DNA of 64,000 nucleotides, taken from contig CM066728.1 in NCBI GenBank assembly GCA_033961575.1, positions 31,434,352-31,498,351 of the forward strand, read 5' to 3'. Origin of the DNA: Aselliscus stoliczkanus (Eukaryota; Chordata; Mammalia; Chiroptera; Hipposideridae). The notes under the pieces are model-generated. The model was not told where the DNA came from and made no database searches. It was given only the letters and a program-made list of their open reading frames with translations. Below, piece by piece: positions 22,101 through 32,800 of the stretch. Position numbers and translations under genes: made by a program. Positions within the stretch are counted from its first letter, which is position 1. Each line of letters opens with the position of its first letter.

Positions 22101-22700
22101 TATGGAGTGGATTTGAGATTAATTACTGGCAACTGATACATACTTTCCTAGCAGAAAGCAAGCTGACTCAACAGCTTAAAAGAAGCTAGGGCGGCCCTTG
22201 GTGGGGCTATTCTTTCACTAACTCAATAACTCAGCTCTGTACAAGACAAAAGGTTAGCCACAGTCCCACTGCTAGTAGGTGCCTAGAGAAACACATCCTA
22301 ATAGAAATCCCTCTTCTAGTCAATAGACAGTTTCAAAAACATCATAAAACAGGAAACAAAGGAAGGAGGGTGTCATGTCCCCTTACAACTGAGTAGGTTC
22401 AATTTCTGTATATTAGTAAGAAAATTGAAAAGGGAGAGGGTTTAAAAAAACTCAAAGCAGTACATTCTTGAGATTATATATTTTCACACACTCTGCTGGA
22501 TCAGACTGTCAAAAAACTGGGATTAACACAGGAAAGAAAGATTTTTACTACGTCTGATGGCAAACACTGGGTCTGCAGAGATTGTCCCTCATTCCAGGAT
22601 GAATAAGAAAACAACAAAAAGATACTTATCAAGATATATATCAGGACAATGAGAGAAATATCATCCTGAAAACTCAGAGACTGTAATGGATATTTGGTGG
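19134..22700. other. Mostly unassigned sequence with one possible MIR
   Basis: A stretch at about 20200-20320 ('TATCACTTAATTTCTTTGAG', 'CCTCAAGTTCTTATAAG') resembles a diverged MIR. The open frames here (19120-19517, 19782, 20773-21436, 21577-21937, 22501) have no domains or splice context. No RNA gene was seen. Confidence 0.35.
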
Positions 22701-22709
22701 CTTCCACAC

Positions 22710-23030
22710 TCAAAGATCTATTCCTTTTCCTAACAGCTCCCCTTTATATTTGAGGAATGCCTTTCTAAGTAGAGATCTGGGGGGACCTGTAGCTCCCTAG
22801 CCAAGAGACAGTTATCTGACTCAATTAAAATTCTTGCCTGGTATTTCAATTTCAAGAGGAATTAGGGTTTCCATCCCTTCCATCAGCGATGGCTCCTTCA
22901 TCAGCCTGTTATTGTGACTCCTTTCAATTCCACTGCTTCTGCACTTACAGCATTGAATGTGTTTCCTCTTTCTTAATTTAGCAAAAATCTATTTCTGTTG
23001 AGTGCACCAAAAGAACCCCATCTGACATAA
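22710..23030. repeat. Possible LTR fragment
   Basis: The terminal words 'TTCTGTTGAGTGCACCAAAA' and 'GAACCCCATCTGACA' recall the 3' end of MaLR-type LTRs. The rest is too diverged to assign. Confidence 0.3.
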
Positions 23031-23094
23031 AGAACACTCAGAAAATTATTTCTGAGGGCAACTAGAATCAAATGTTATTCGTCTTTTTATCTAC

Positions 23095-23745
23095 AAACAT
23101 GTAGAGTAACTTTCATACATTGCTGGGGGGGATTTTAAATTGCTGCAACAACTTCAAAACAATCTTCAGCAGTATCTTACAAACTTAACATTTTTCTGTG
23201 ACTCATAATTCCACTCCTAGGTATTGACCCAAGAGAAATGAAAACTCATGCCCACAGAAAGACTTGTATAAGAGTGTTTACAGCAGCTGTTTTTTTGTAA
23301 TAGCAAAAAACTGGAAATAACCCAAAGGTCTATCAATAGGAGATTGGATAAGCACTTTGTGGTACATTTATATAAAAGAATACCACTCAGCAATAAAAGG
23401 AAGCAAATTACTTATATACACCACAATATGGATGATTAGTTAAAACATTATGCTCAGCAAAAGAAGCTATAACAAAAAGAATACTTACTGCATGATTCTA
23501 CTTATATGAAGTTAAAAAATTCAAAACTAATTTATGGAGATAGAAATAGGAGAAGTAGCTGACTATGAACATGAGGCTCAAATGTAAGGGAGAATAAAGG
23601 AACTCCTAGGATGATTCAAACGTCCTCTATCTTGTTTGAAGTGGTAGTTACGCAGGTGTACACATTTGTGAAAACTTGTAAAAGCTACATAACAGCCATG
23701 AAAAATCATATTCTGAATATTTTAGGCTCAAAATAAAAGAACAAA
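23095..23745 (+). mobile_element. L1 3' end (ORF2 C-terminal remnant and 3' UTR)
   Basis: 'CATACATTGCTGGGGGGGAT', 'AATTCCACTCCTAGGTATTG', 'GGTACATTTATATAAAAGAA' and 'ATGATTCTACTTATATGAAG' are the standard order of the L1 ORF2 C-terminus and 3' UTR. All frames are interrupted. Confidence 0.85.
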
Positions 23746-23934
23746 GTCAAAGAAAGCGGAGATATAGAAAGAAAAACAATTGTTATGGATGTCTTTAGCA
23801 GATCTCCATACACACTTAATTTGACAGACCTAATAATAATTTTAAAACTTGAATAATTAACTTTAAGTAACATATTAAACACTTAGTTTACTAAAAGGAA
23901 CAAGCTGTTAAGTATAAGTTAGTTTTAAATATTT

Positions 23935-25095
23935 TTAATAAAGTTAAAAGTGATACCAACGTGACATCAAAAGCACCGTCTATGAAAGAATAAATTGGAA
24001 TTCATCAAAATTAAAAACTTTTGCTCCTTGAAAGGCCCTGTTAAAAAGGATGGAAAGAGGGCTGGGCAAGAGGCGCGGTGGTTAAGCGCTGGCTTGGGAA
24101 GCTAGCAGCCCCAGTTCAGGTCCCACATGTGAGGGCCTGTGACACTGTCCTCAAAAAAAAAAAAAAAAGGATGGAAAGACAAGCCATAGACTCAGAGAAA
24201 ATATTTGCATACCACATACCTGATAAAATACTTGTGTCAGAATATAGTACTGCATAAATTCAACAGCAAAGAAGAAAATTCAACTAGAAAATGTACCAAA
24301 TATTTTAATGGACATTTCTCCAAAGGAGAATATATGAATAACAAATAAACACATGAAAAGATATTCAAAATCATTATCCATCAGGAATATGGAAATTAAA
24401 GCTAAGATGAGATACCACTGCATATGTATTAGAATGGCTAAAGTACAGATTACTGATAATACCAAGTCCTGTCAAGGATGTGGGCCAATCAGACCTCTAG
24501 TACATTGCTGGTGGGAATGTAAAATGGTACAGTTACTCTGGAAAACAGTTCATCAGTTTCTAATGAAATTATACATAACAACATGTGACATAGCACTTGC
24601 TCTCCTGTGTATTTACCCTACAGACATAAAAACTTAGGTTCACACACAAAAAAAGGTGTGTATGAATTTTTACAGATTTATTTATAATAAGCAAAAAAAA
24701 TGGGTGGAAAAAAAATGCCCTTCAAGGTTGAGTTGATAAATAAACTATTGTACATTCATACAATGGAAAGCTACACAGCAAGAAAAAGAAACTCTTAATA
24801 CACTCAACAACTTGCATGGACCCCGAAGCATTACGCTGACTGAAAAAAAAAAAAGCCAATCTCAAGGGTCACATATCATATAAGCCCAATTAGATAACAT
24901 TCTCAAAGTGACAGAATTATACTGATGAAAATCAGACCAGTGGTTGCCAAAGGTTAGAGTTAGTGTAGCGATTAAGGAAAACATGAGGGAATTTATTGGT
25001 CATAGTGGAAGAACACTGTATTTGTATTGTGGTGATTATTACATGATTGTGTACATCTGCTGAAAAATTTCAGAGAATAAACAAATGTATAAATA
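23935..25095 (+). mobile_element. Second L1 3' end, split by a SINE
   Basis: It starts in ORF2 at the 'ATCAAAAGCACC' / 'AAATTGGAATTCATCAAA' region, continues after the SINE with 'AGAAAATATTTGCATACCAC' and ends in 3' UTR words near 25070. The open frame 24353-24637 is the ORF2 C-terminal domain, with the CWWECK zinc-knuckle-like motif visible; upstream frames are broken. It is a separate copy from the one at 23095, since the same ORF2 region occurs twice. Confidence 0.88.
24059..24164 (+). mobile_element. Short tRNA-Ser-like SINE inside L1
   Basis: The head GGGCTGGGCAAGAGGCGCGG leads to GACACTGTCCTC and poly-A. The 15-bp target duplication AAAAGGATGGAAAGA is perfect at 24044-24058 and 24165-24179, so this copy is young relative to its L1 host. 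Confidence 0.94.
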
Positions 25096-25099
25096 GGTC

Positions 25100-26590
25100 A
25101 AAAGATGACAACCTAAGAGGATATTAAATTCACCTTTTCCTATGGACACACGGAATCTACAGCTACATATGGCACAATTTCTTCTGAAAGAAACCCAAAA
25201 ATAGCTCCGTGACTCCTACATATCAGGTAAACAATGAAAAAAACAAATTGAAAGGGCAAGGAGGGGCTGAGACACAACCTTACCGTAAACCCCACTCCCA
25301 CCCCCGCAGAGCTACTGAATTGGGAGGGAACTCAAAACTCTGAGCTCCTCCCTGAAGAGAGAAAGATTTGAATTCCACACCAGGCACCTCAATTTTCAGA
25401 CTTGCACCTGAAGGACAAGCTGTCAAAAATCTAGCTTTGAGGGCCAGCTGAGTGGCTCAGTTGGTTAAGCGTGCGTGCGTGTTCTGAGCAACAGGGTTGC
25501 CGGTTTGATTCCCACATGAGCCAGTGAGCTGCGCCTGGGCTGAGCTGCCCCTGAGCTGCCAGGTGTCAGGATGACTCAGCTGGTGACCACACGTGCTCCT
25601 AACAACAAGGTTGAGGATTGGACTCCTGCATGGAATGGGTGGGCTGCACCCCCCACCCACCACAACTAAGATTGAACACGGCCCCTTGAGCTGGGCATGG
25701 GTGAACTGCCAATGGGCAACCGGATGGAGACTGAACTTGGAGCTGCGCTAGCTGCACCCTCCATAACTAAGATTGAAGGAAACAACTTGGCTGTTCCCCT
25801 TCCCCAATTCCCCAACACTGTTTTCTTTCTTCAATTCCCCCAATAAAATCTTTAAAAATTTTGGAAAATTAAAAAAATCTAGATTTGAAAGCCAATGGAG
25901 CTTGCATTCACGAGATCCACAAGGCTAAGTGAACTGAGAAACAGGCTTGCACGACTCACTTGGCTATCCCCCAGGACCTGGCACAAAGGCAGCCAGCTCA
26001 ACTGCATTCAGTCTTCCTCTGAAAAAGGCCTGTTTATTTCAAAGCTTTCTCCTGAGTGGCAGGCATCTAATTTAACATATATCTGGGGGCCTAGTGAAGA
26101 ACTCTCAAAAACCCACACAGACTGGCAAACACCATCTTTGCACTCTTCCTCTGCCCCACCCTACATCATGGGTATCTCTGAGAAAGGAATTTTACAGATG
26201 CCTGGCTCCAAGGCTTTCCTTGATATTCTGGCTCTGGTGACCAGCAGGGTTTATGTTCATGGGTTTAATGGGATGGCAACTAACAAAGAAATAGTTTTTA
26301 ACTGGCTATCACCCCAGGACTCAGTGCAGAGGGCACAAAGAGAAACACCCACCTCCCAGTCTTCCTCTGAAAGAGGTATATTTGCATATGTTAAAAACTG
26401 CCACATGAAGGTCCAGCATCCAATCAGCATGAATTTAGGTGATGACTGAAATCTTTCCCTGTGGAACACTGACAGGACTGGGAAAACTCTCAACTACTGA
26501 GAGCCACTAAGACCAAAGCAGGCTGCTTGCAAAATCACAAAGATTTGAGAAACAACCAGGAGCTATGCAAGGTTGAACAATAATGTTCAA
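25100..26590 (+). mobile_element. L1 5' UTR-like region
   Basis: The words 'GAGGGGCTGAGACACAACCT', 'AAACTCTGAGCTCCTCCCTG', 'CACCTGAAGGACAAGCTGTC', 'AGGCTTGCACGACTCACTTG' and 'CCAGGACCTGGCACAAAGGC' match the 5' UTR of a placental L1 group. It is split by the dimeric SINE. The 184-codon open frame at 25895-26449 lies in this UTR. It has no ORF1 coiled coil or RNA-binding domain, so it is regarded as a chance frame. Confidence 0.6.
25441..25872 (+). mobile_element. Dimeric tRNA-like SINE
   Basis: Two tRNA-like heads follow each other. The first begins GGGCCAGCTGAGTGGCTCAG with B-box GGTTTGATTCCC; a second, 'GATGACTCAGCTGGTGACCA' with 'GAGGATTGGACTCC', starts near 25569. The body ends in 'CCCCAATAAAATCTTTAAAA', the same end as the long SINEs at 6869 and 29403. 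The 16-bp target duplication AAAAATCTAGMTTTGA is at 25425-25440 and 25873-25888 (one mismatch). The minus-strand open frame 25457-25663 is a shadow. Confidence 0.88.
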
Positions 26591-29170
26591 TTTCTCAATT
26601 GCTGAATCCTCAATTGAACAATACATCAGAATCACATGCCATAATCAAGTGGGATTTATTCTAGGGGTGCAAAGATGGATGGTTTAACATATGCAAATTG
26701 ATCAATGAAATATATTACATTAACAAAATGAAGGATACAAATCATATAATTATCTCAACAGATGCAGAAAAACTATTTGACAAAATCCAGGCTCTATTTA
26801 TTATAAAAACTGTCAGCATAGTGGGAATAGAGGGAAGGTATCTCAACATAATAAAGGCCATATATGATAAACACACAGTGAATATTATACTCAATGGGGA
26901 AAAGTTAAAAGCGTTTTCCTTAAGATTAGAAACTGGACAGGAGATTCTTTTTCATCAGTTTTATTTATCATAGTATTGGAAGTGCTAGCCACAGCAATCA
27001 GACAGGAAAAAGAAAAAAAAAATGCATCCAATTGGAAAGGAAGAAGAAAAGCTGTCATTATTTATAGATGACATGATGCTATATATAGAGAACCCAAAAA
27101 ATTCCACCAAAAAAATTATTAGAACTGAAAAATAAATTCAGTAAATGAAATTCAGGACACAAAATTTATATTCAGAAATCAGTTGCATTTTTATACACCA
27201 ATAATGAACTATCAGAAAGAGAAATTAAGAAAAAAGTCCCATTTAGAATTGCATCAAAAAAAAATACTCAGGAATAAATTTAATCAAGGAGGTTAAAGAC
27301 CTGTACTCAGAAAATTAGACCGTGAAGAGAAAAATTAAAGATGTAAATAAATGGAAGCATATATCATGCTCATGGATAGGAAGAATTAAGATAGTCAAAA
27401 TGTCACTACTACTCAAAACAATCTATAGATTCAAAATACCAATGGCATTTTTCACAGAACTTGAACAAATAATCCTAAAATTTATATGAAACCATAAAAG
27501 ACCCAAAGAGCCAAGACAATCTTAAGAAGAATAAATTTGGAAATATCACCCTACCTGATATCAAACATTACTACAAGCCTATAGTAATTAAAGCAGCATT
27601 GTACTGACATAAAAGTAGACACATAGATCAATGAAACAGAATAGAGAGCCAGAAATAAACCCACACCTATGTGGCCAGTTAATCTATGACAAAGTAGGCA
27701 AGAATATACTATGGGGTAAAGACAATCTATTCAATAAATGGTGCTGAAAAAATTGGATAGATTCATGCAAAAAAAAATTAAACTGAACCATCTTCTTATG
27801 CCATATACAAAAATAAATGCAAAATGGATTAAAGATTTAAATGTAAGACCAGAAATCATAAAATTCCTAGAAAAAAAACAAGCAGTAACATCTCAGATAT
27901 TGCTCTTGGTAATATATTTTTCTGTTCTATCTTCTTGGTTAAGAGGGGGAAAAAAAATAAACAAATGGGACTACATCGAACTAAAAAGGTTTTGGACAGA
28001 AAGGGAAACCAACAAAATGAAAAGACAACCTACTGAATGGGAGAGGATATTCACCAATGATAGATCTGATAAGAAATTAACATCCAAAATTTATAAAGAA
28101 CTCATAAAACTCAACACTGAAAAAACAAACAACCCAATTAAAACATGGGCACAGGACTGAATAGGTATTTCTCCAAAGAGGACATACCGGTGGCCAATAG
28201 ACATATGAAAAGATGCTCAGCATCACTAATAATCAGAGAAATGCAAATTAAAACCACAATGAGATATCATCTCACACCTGTCAGAATGGCCATCATCAAT
28301 AAATCAACAAACAAGTGTTGGAAAGGATGCAGAGAAAGGGAAACATGAGCATACTCATGGTGGGATTGCAAATTGGTGCAGCCACTATGGAAACAGTATG
28401 GAGGATCCTCAAAAAATTAAAAATAGAACTACCTTATGATCCAACAATTCGACTTCGGGATATTTATCCAAAGGAAAGAAAAATACTAACTTGATGGGCC
28501 GGCCGAGTGGCGTGGTGGTTAAGCGCTGGCTTGGGAAGCCAGCAGGCCTGGTTCTGTCTCACATAAGAGGGCCAGTGACACTGCCCTCAAAAAAAAAAAA
28601 AAGATATCTGCACACCCATGTTCATTGCAGCATTATTCACAGTAGCCCAGACATAGAAACAACCTAAGTATCTATTGATGGATAAACTGATTAAGAAAAT
28701 GTGGTACATATGTACAGTGTAATATTATTCAGCCATGATAAAGAAGATCCTTCCATTTGTGACAATATGGATGGACTTTGAGAGCATTATGCTGTAAAAT
28801 AAGTCATACAGAGAAAGATAAATACCATATGATCTCACTTATATGTGGAATCTAAAAACACAGAACTCATAGAAAGAGAGTAGAAAATTGGCTGCCAGGA
28901 GTGAGGAACATGGGGAGATGTCTGTCACAGGATACAAACTTTCAGTTATAGTATGAATAAGTTCCAGAAATCTAATGTAAAGCATGGTGACTCTAGTTAA
29001 TACTGTATTATATATTTGAAAGTTGCTAAAAGAGTAAATCTTATAAGTTCTCATCACATGCCTGTTAACTAGAATTAATGTGTTGATCATTTCACTACAT
29101 ATACATATATCAAATCATATCATACACCTAAAACTAATATAATGTGTGTCAATTATATCTCATTAGAGAA
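26591..29170 (+). pseudogene. L1 ORF2 pseudogene and 3' UTR
   Basis: Reverse transcriptase motifs are visible in the frame at 26698-26973: [10 protein letters not shown] (motif A, consensus SIDAEKAFD) and [12 protein letters not shown]. The catalytic pair is kept as FIDD at 27061-27072, in another frame. Frames at 27738-28160 and 28145-28348 carry the C-terminal region, including '[20 protein letters not shown]'. The 3' UTR ends near 29165 with 'GTCAATTATATCTCATTAGA'. The endonuclease and the first part of the reverse transcriptase are absent. A SINE interrupts it at 28497-28601. Frameshifts mean no functional protein. Confidence 0.92.
28497..28601 (+). mobile_element. Short tRNA-Ser-like SINE inside L1 ORF2
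   Basis: The head GGGCCGGCCGAGTGGCGTGG, the GGGAAGCCAGC hairpin arm, GACACTGCCCTC and poly-A are all clear. The L1 sequence resumes with 'AAAGATATCTGCACACCCAT' as expected from the consensus. The target duplication is masked by the A-rich target and may be only GAT-containing. Confidence 0.92.
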
Positions 29171-29402
29171 AGTGCAGAAAAAGAATGAAAAAGACACAAT
29201 TTAGGACATCCGTTACTTCTGACAGGGAAAGGAGAGCAAGTTACGATGGGGAGGAGAACACAGGAAATGTAAAAATAGCAATGTTCTTTTTCTTAAAAGG
29301 AATGGTGGATATCATTATTCTTTATACTTAATTTTTGTAATAAACATTCTTTGTAACTATTCACTGGTTTATAAAAACAGTCTTATTAAAAAGTAAGGAG
29401 AG

Positions 29403-29836
29403 GGTCGGCCAAGTGGCGCATTGGTTAAGCGCTGGTTTTCGCATGTCAGCGGCCCCGGTTCGGATCCCACATGAGGGCCAGTGACACTGCTCTCTACAGC
29501 TAACAACAGCTCCACCTGGAGCTGGGCTGTGCAGCCCCGGTGATGGTGTGGGCTGCAGCCCCTGCTGCAGTGGGCTGCCATAGGCTACAGTGAGTGGCCC
29601 GCAGCCAAGCGTGAGCTGCCAATAGCCGCGGTGAGCGACATCCAGAGGCCAGCGACCGATCTGCCTCATCCGGGAAGAGCGCAATGACGATACCAATGGT
29701 GAAGCAACATCCTCCACAACTAAACTGAAGAACAAAAAGACAGCAACTTGTCTGTTCCCCTTACCCGATTCCCCAGTGCTGTTCCCCTCCCCCAATTCCC
29801 CAATAAAATCTTAAAAAATATATATATTAAAAAAAA
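29403..29836 (+). mobile_element. Long composite tRNA-Ser-like SINE
   Basis: Head and body are as in the copy at 6869, but without the 41-bp internal duplication, and with an extra 'AACTAAACTGAAGAACAAAA' segment near 29716. It ends in 'CCCCAATAAAATCTTAAAAA' and a short TA run. The 15-bp target duplication AAAAAGTAAGGAGAG is perfect at 29388-29402 and 29837-29851. The minus-strand open frames 29361-29795 and 29369-29581 are shadows. Confidence 0.95.
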
Positions 29837-29851
29837 AAAAAGTAAGGAGAG

Positions 29852-30668
29852 CTGATATCAGTATATTTGGACAAATATAAAAATACCTAATGATGATTCC
29901 ACATCTAAGATTTCTAAAAGTCCCAAATGTTTTTTCTCAGAGACCTTGTGAATCTACTCACAATTTAAATACATATATTACTCTTCTTTATTTATTTTTG
30001 CTGAGAAAATATGCTCATCTTTCTTGCTGTGCATATGCTTTACATTTGGTTTGTGCAAATAAATTGATTTTTATCTTGGTAAGTAAAAAACATCTGTTGA
30101 AAAAATTCTATGTTGCATACTTGTCATGTCTGTTTCTTTTTTTGAAAATACAATTTGAAGTTCATTCTCTGTTAATGGTAAGGAAATCACATAAACTATG
30201 AAACATTTTATTAAACTTATAATAAAGAAATATATTCAAAAACTGATTTACTCTGACTGGCTGATTGGAACACTCAAAGCAAAATTGTTCCCAAAAGGTT
30301 TCTAGGTAGGTTACCACAATTTCTAGTTTTTACAAACACAAAAAACAATAGTTGTGGAAATTTTAAATGGAAAATATGTTAACTGTTTAATTCACCTCTT
30401 AGCCTCTGGTATATTAAAGATGACAAGCCAGGAATCAATCGATCATGACAAGAATACAAAGCAAAATAATTTGGTTATAATTAAAGAGAAAGGACTTATT
30501 TCTATATTGTTTTTATGCCAATAAACCTGGAAAAAAAAAACATTGCTGTGTCATACATATTTCTAAATAAAAATCAGTGTATGTGAATAAACAGTGTCAC
30601 TTTTATTATGTATTTTGCAGGCTTAATCATCTGCTAGAGAAATATTTCATCAGTTAAGTTACTCTAAA
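29852..30668. other. No recognisable gene or repeat
   Basis: AT-rich. The open frame 29890-30201 has no domain. A poly-A tract lies at 30530-30540. Confidence 0.35.
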
Positions 30669-30899
30669 CCAACGATCAGCAAATTTTTTCTGTAAAGAGC
30701 CAGATAGTAAATATTCTAGGATTTGCTGGTTTTAAGGAATCTGCAGGAACTACTCAACTCTGTCTTTGTAGTGCAAAGTCACCATAGACACAAGCAAACA
30801 AAAGATGTGTGGTTGTGTTCTAATAAAACTTTATTTCAAAAAAATAAAAATAAAAAGGCTATAAGCCAGTCTTGACCCAAGGATCACCATTAGCCAATG
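30669..30899. repeat. MER1-type hAT-Charlie element
   Basis: 'GATCAGCAAATTTTTTCTGT', 'AAAGAGCCAGATAGTAAATA', 'AACTACTCAACTCTG', 'TGTGGTTGTGTTCTAATAAA' and 'ACTTTATTTCAAAA' follow the MER1 family from one terminal repeat to near the other. It is non-autonomous. Confidence 0.82.
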
Positions 30900-31590
30900 T
30901 TTACTTTAAAATATTATAGTTTCAGTAACTGGTGTGTTTGTACACACACACACACGACACACACACGCAATGACCTATATGCATATAGTATCATGTATTT
31001 CTGTACTTTGCCCAGAACCAGAATTACTAATATGAATTTAGTTTCCCTGAGGATTCTGCTTAGATGGTACCAAAAATACATATTTACTTCAATGGACATA
31101 TTAACACATCATGTAAGAGTGACAGACCCCTAAATACAAATGGATAATAATGATGATGATGAAGACCATGGCAGAAGACCAGAAAATACTCAGATGACTG
31201 CCACATCAGCTTTCCAAAATGAAAAGAATTTTCCACATGTCCCTTTTCCCTTGAGAACTAGACCTTAAAATCTCGTTTATTGTATCACTATTTTCCTATT
31301 TCATTATGCTTCTTAGTATTCGAATATCACATGCAGGCCTTGGAAGCTTATTCAAGCAGATTATAATTTAGCTATGATTGTATTTAATAAGAAACTGTTG
31401 AAGTAATACTTTACCAATTGTTTCTAAGATGAACTATTTTTTAAAAGGATTTTTTTCTTTTAATTACATATTTACATTATACGAAAACAACTTGTGTTTC
31501 CCCAGTTTCATACATCCTGCAAATCCTTTCTTAGTTCCTTTTCTCAGTTTAAGTATAATTACAATGTTTCTCTCATAAAACTAAGGCTGA
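30900..31590. other. No recognisable gene; short CA run
   Basis: A (CA)n tract with an interruption lies at 30940-30967 and explains the open frames on both strands there. Nothing else was assigned. Confidence 0.35.
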
Positions 31591-31721
31591 GTGACTAGTT
31601 AGCTCAGTTGGTTAGAGCGTGGTGCTGATAACACCAACGTTGCCAGTTCTAGTTAACTGTAGCATCAAAGAAATGTGTAACCAATGACCATGGCTGTTCC
31701 CCAAAAAAAGAAAAAATAAAA
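31591..31721 (+). mobile_element. tRNA-Ile-like SINE, short-body form
   Basis: The head 'AGTTAGCTCAGTTGGTTAGA', 'GCTGATAACACCAACGTTGC' and a weakened B-box (AGTTCTAGTT) are followed by 'GTAACCAATGACCATGGCTG' and A-rich tail. The flanks AACTAAGGCTGA and AAGTAAGGTTGA look like a mutated target duplication. Confidence 0.85.
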
Positions 31722-32635
31722 AAGTAAGGTTGAAAAGTGCTACCATGTATTTTTATTGTACTGGATTTTTTTCTGTGAATTTTAAATCAAGTGAACACCT
31801 GATTCAAATACAGGAGCTAGGGGGAGACAGGGCCAGTTTTATGACCTGCCCAGCAGGATCCCATATTTAGTTTAATGCTCTGCTGTGGCCATCTTTAAAT
31901 TCTTAATTTTGAACACAGTCTCCAAAACTTTCTTTTGCACTGGGCCCTGAATATTATGTAGCTGGTCCTCTGGGGGAAGATGAGAACTCAACAAAGATAG
32001 AAAGGCTTTCCCAATAATGCAGTTAAGAAACTTAAGATCCTGAAGTCTTAATAAAAGATTCATTTGTTGGACTTCAAAGGCAGTTCCCTGCTAGTACTAA
32101 CTCTTCAGAAGATGAAGACAAACATGACAGAGAATAAATGGAAAATTCTGTTTTCACTTCTGAAAAATAGACAATTGAGCTATTTTGTTTCTGCTAAAAA
32201 CATCAGAAACAGCCAATTCGGTTCTGTAAGCTGGACTTTTCTTCCTCCACTTTAAATGATTTTCCTAATAAGGTGACTGGGAGGCAAGTAGGCAACATTA
32301 TTAATGTAAATTCTGATATGATAAAGAAGATAGAAAGCTGTCCTTTTATTTGGCAAGGCTTTGGAATAGGTATAATAATGTACATCATTATATAGGCTAC
32401 ACATGGATAAATATATCATAGCTGAGTACTTACATGCTAAATGTCCAAAATCCTGAGCCCTTAGCAAGTATTACCTCAATTCTAATGGACTAAGGTAGAA
32501 ATCCTAAAATCAGGAGGACGGTACCATCCTAAACATTTAGTTAAGATTGTAGAGGGGCAAAGGGCAGATCAAAGGAGATCTTACTTAAGATCAGCAGAGT
32601 GGGAATAGAACAAGAAGTGATAATAGTAATAGCCC
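31722..32635. other. No recognisable gene or repeat
   Basis: The short open frames on both strands (31872, 32064, 32203, 32252) have no domains. Nothing could be assigned. Confidence 0.35.
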
Positions 32636-32639
32636 ACCA

Positions 32640-32800
32640 TATTGAAAGCTGCAGCCCATCCCTTATCCTGCTCTATAGCACTTGCCCTTTTAACATACTT
32701 TATAATAATAAGCTCCACTGATGTGTCCTGTGCTCCTGGAACAATGCTTGGCACATAGTTGGTGCTCAATAAAATATAGGTTGAATGAACAAACCACTGG
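32640..32800 (+). repeat. L2 3' end
   Basis: 'CAATGCTTGGCACATAGTTG' followed by 'GTGCTCAATAAAATATAGG' and 'TTGAATGAAC' is the well-known L2 3' terminus. Confidence 0.75.

Noticed and set aside
25895..26449. 184-codon open frame, the longest in the window
   Set aside because: It lies in L1 5' UTR-like sequence, directly after a SINE target duplication, and has no recognisable domain or homology.
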